DNA of 17,073 nt. Origin: Chloroflexota bacterium (GTDB lineage: Bacteria; Chloroflexota; Anaerolineae; Promineifilales; Promineifilaceae). Shown here piece after piece: positions 15,801-17,073 of this stretch. The DNA is taken from contig QQUD01000750.1 in the NCBI GenBank assembly GCA_008501785.1, positions 1-17,073 of the forward strand, given 5' to 3'. A model generated the notes under the pieces. That model worked only from the letters and a program-made list of their open reading frames with translations, was not told where the DNA came from and searched no databases. The position numbers and the translations under genes are program-made. How positions within the stretch are numbered: the stretch's first letter is position 1; each line of letters starts with the position of its first letter.

Positions 15801-17073
15801 AACGGCTTGAGCAGATAAAAATGTTGGCCCGTGAAGGGAATGCTGTGGATTTGCACGTGATCCTGAGCAGCAATGATGCCCGCAGTGTGCTTAAGCTGCG
15901 GGATAATGTGGGGCAGAGGCTGGCCTTAGGTTTAAAAACTGTCGGCGATTATATGGAAATTCTGGAAAAACGTGCGGAGGTCTTGCCTGAGATTGCTGGT
16001 CGTGGTTATGTGGTCCAAAATCAATTGCCTCTGGAATGCCAGATTGCCGCACCAACCCCGGAATCTCCTCGTTCGCTGCAGGAAATGATCTGGTTGAAAG
16101 AAATGATTGAGGCGATGAATGCACATTGGTCTGGGTATCGGCCCAAGCCGGTTGTAGAAATGCCTTCTTTTGTTGAGCTAACCTGGTTGTGGGAAACGGC
16201 CGTACAAAATGGAGACCCGTCCCTCTTTTTATCAAAATTGCAAGAAACGTGGGGGCGTACAGGTTCCTCGGTTTCGAGGAATGATTTGCCAGTGTGGCAA
16301 GGCGGGGTACCTGTTCCTGATGCTGATAATTTGTTTAGGGTATTGACTGCACCTGTGGGGATTGTGTACGAAACGCAACGGCCGTATTCCTTTGAGCTAA
16401 TGGAATGGGGAACTCATAACTTGATTGTTGGTCCTGGTAAGAGTGGTAAAAGCGATTTACTCTTAACGTTTTGCCTGGCAGCTACGAGCGCTTTATCGCC
16501 TGAAGAGTTGAATGTGATTGTGCTTGATTCACGTCAGCCATTTAGATTGCATCCTTTATCCCATTTGCCCCACGTTCGGTATGCAAACAGCACAAAATTA
16601 GCGAAACAACATTTAACTGCACTGTTAGATGATTTAGAAAAGCAAGCTGATGAGGGAGCGGCTCCACCGCAAAATCAAACATCAACAGGATTTTTGTTAA
16701 GCAGTAATAGCAAGCAGACAGTGTTATTGATAGATGATTTATTGCTGTGGATGCAAAAGGGCGATGGAGAGTTGTTTAAGCTGGTAGATGATTGTATGCG
16801 CAAAGGACAAGATGCCGGATTAAAGGTTGTTTTAGCTGATACGAGTCAAAATATTAATCAGTCACGCCAGATAACATCGTCGCAAATAATGGTGACGCAG
16901 CCTAATGGTACGCAAATGACGCAGATGTATCAGATTCGATTTGTGCAAACGGCCGTTCAGTATGCACGCGGTATTGCGTTGTCGGCCGAATCGTCGGATG
17001 TGACACCTTTGCAGCCACAAACTAGGCTGCAACGCAATATGGCGCAAATGAAAAAGCTGCGTCTGGGGAACGG
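12836..17073 (+). CDS. EccC/EssC-family FtsK/SpoIIIE ATPase of a type VII-like secretion system (3' end outside window)
   Basis: The frame opens at ATG 12836, nine bases after AAGGA, and runs 1412 codons off the window edge. Residues about 44-65 and 76-95 are two membrane helices, followed by a helical stretch and the family hallmark LWERQPNDNDFLNLRLGIG. Three P-loop ATPase domains follow: Walker A GMTGTGKS (503-510), GPTGSGKS (869-876) and GPGKSGKS (1199-1206), with Walker B-like acidic pairs DE 616-617, ED 974-975 and DD 1300-1301. ADFKGG and STQR in domain 1 are typical. All three nucleotide sites look intact. This membrane motor drives WXG100 export. Unlike EssC of Staphylococcus, no FHA pair precedes the membrane helices; that feature fits mycobacterial EccC better. 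The partner WXG100 gene lies just upstream. Confidence 0.93.
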   Translation, partial: MASISPSTKSKYVIQRHARAREPLPTDTVKIGRPPQLPPAPMKPNILTMLPTIVMALSTGAISFFINSGSSMGSRSLLTVVPMLLMGVMMMSIQMWVHRSNVKKHKAQVVELQAAYQRELQGVRDRLESLAQKQQRILYQENPPIVQLLNRVQRRDKSLWERQPNDNDFLNLRLGIGRLPLSATVRVPEQEGENPSFLPAQQLAAEFETVGQLPITTNLNWLGSVGIRSQRPSEALYLAFTMVANIVSHHSPDEVCLYLISHRHDAAERWGWLRWLPHTNALRGGQDGIVRLSFSPGHTDEEVLLEVSQLLRARDDDRKRSRRLERHMVVIFDETPSLQGHGIMGLLLGHDPNKEKENLLNASAIFVQNPVPPQVNAMIELQGSTLSYRETWVKDANQVSHQGTAELSTPKQVESLARSMAPLRTEASYNAAGGILPSSVRLVELVGATQPNEVNLGQLYSKIYDPKKVMAFPVGLNVDLKPQTVILREAGQGGHGSHAMLAGMTGTGKSVMLQAIVLSLASTNSPAHLNFVLADFKGGASELAKLQGLPHLAGFVTDLNLAMVERFRISLESEVRRRKELFDTAKENLGQPVANIRTYNKLRPDHPLPHLVVLLDEFAFGLNINPNFRGTIDTIAAQGRALGIHLILSTQRAADFDNKIRPNIDIRMSLRVASREDSKTMFNRDEAYSRLQRPGQAYVQVGDNEVFEMFQAARADVPYQPDGTANLNLVEDFSIYQVLPDGRRDNEPIYEHNPAAESEVVKEPEVEMVSEAEVLVQHIKEYCTVGDYPPVRQIALPPLPPAGELDLLSLLTNESVYSRWHGNGWSKETRSGTYRLRLPLGMLDLPAQQAQHPYLVDFKQGDGNLMVVGPTGSGKSLFLRSLIFGLAFTHTPAELNFYILSRGPALAFFEALPHCQGNVIRPTEDERQSRLFTSLEAEINRRRSLMRDADVDSVMVLRQERPDLVLPAIFVVIEDYASFRANHEMTQPERLEQIKMLAREGNAVDLHVILSSNDARSVLKLRDNVGQRLALGLKTVGDYMEILEKRAEVLPEIAGRGYVVQNQLPLECQIAAPTPESPRSLQEMIWLKEMIEAMNAHWSGYRPKPVVEMPSFVELTWLWETAVQNGDPSLFLSKLQETWGRTGSSVSRNDLPVWQGGVPVPDADNLFRVLTAPVGIVYETQRPYSFELMEWGTHNLIVGPGKSGKSDLLLTFCLAATSALSPEELNVIVLDSRQPFRLHPLSHLPHVRYANSTKLAKQHLTALLDDLEKQADEGAAPPQNQTSTGFLLSSNSKQTVLLIDDLLLWMQKGDGELFKLVDDCMRKGQDAGLKVVLADTSQNINQSRQITSSQIMVTQPNGTQMTQMYQIRFVQTAVQYARGIALSAESSDVTPLQPQTRLQRNMAQMKKLRLGN

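Larger units (their letters stand above)
1072..16956. repeat. Dispersed palindrome ACGGCCGT, 11 copies
   Basis: Copies begin at 1072, 2054, 4151, 5039, 7023, 7527, 8818, 9899, 16196, 16378 and 16949. About 0.3 copies are expected by chance in 17 kb with even base use. All lie in coding sequence in several reading contexts; the copy at 7023 overlaps a stop codon. Copies 5039 and 8818 are paralogous and count as one. Six are extended to AACGGCCGTT. Confidence 0.8.

Noticed and set aside
1..17073. tRNA, rRNA or insertion sequences
   Set aside because: No cloverleaf, conserved rRNA segment or transposase frame was recognised anywhere in the window.

Overview
The window reads as one contiguous stretch of a chromosome from a Chloroflexota bacterium, probably of the Anaerolineae/Ardenticatenia kind. 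This assignment is an inference. It rests on several PknB-type kinases with extracytoplasmic tails, the Thr-Pro stalks (TPTPT), the 'VYLPF' linker after a DUF11/NEW3-like domain, GC content near one half, and the domain mix. No marker gene is present that would settle it.

Layout. Positions 1-358 are AT-rich, with possibly the tail of an upstream gene (to 170). A small excisionase-type HTH regulator (359-586) is followed on the same strand by a phospho-signalling cluster: a secreted VWA-like/TM/FHA protein (627-2669), a soluble Ser/Thr kinase (2831-3790), a membrane PP2C phosphatase with FecR-like, Thr-Pro, thrombospondin-3-like and Gly/Asn extracytoplasmic parts (3860-5641), a secreted DUF11-like/beta-propeller protein (5677-7032), and two membrane Ser/Thr kinases with FecR-like exteriors (7285-9348 and 9367-11670). 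A 250-bp gap before the first membrane kinase holds a small dispersed repeat and a perfect 16-bp stem palindrome. A convergent gene (11730-12332, minus strand) encodes a ubiquitin-like (YukD/EsaB type) domain fused to FHA. Divergent from it are a WXG100 protein (12469-12747) and a large FtsK/SpoIIIE ATPase of the EccC/EssC family with three P-loop domains (12836 to beyond the window end).

How the parts may work together. WXG100, EccC/EssC ATPase and YukD-like domain are hallmarks of type VII secretion. Here they sit beside three kinases, one phosphatase and two FHA proteins. The likely reading (inference) is a type VII-like secretion system gated by Thr phosphorylation: kinases and phosphatase write and erase the mark, FHA domains read it, and FecR-like, VWA-like and propeller domains sense the outside. 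The FecR-like exterior of the phosphatase and of one kinase is the same sequence, about 91% identical at protein level and ungapped over 557 bp. This suggests that the opposing enzymes share one ligand or assembly partner. The ATPase lacks the N-terminal FHA pair of staphylococcal EssC, while the YukD-like protein carries an FHA domain, so the parts look redistributed compared with known systems.

At DNA level the palindrome ACGGCCGT occurs 11 times, far above chance. Several hairpins without U-tracts lie between genes.
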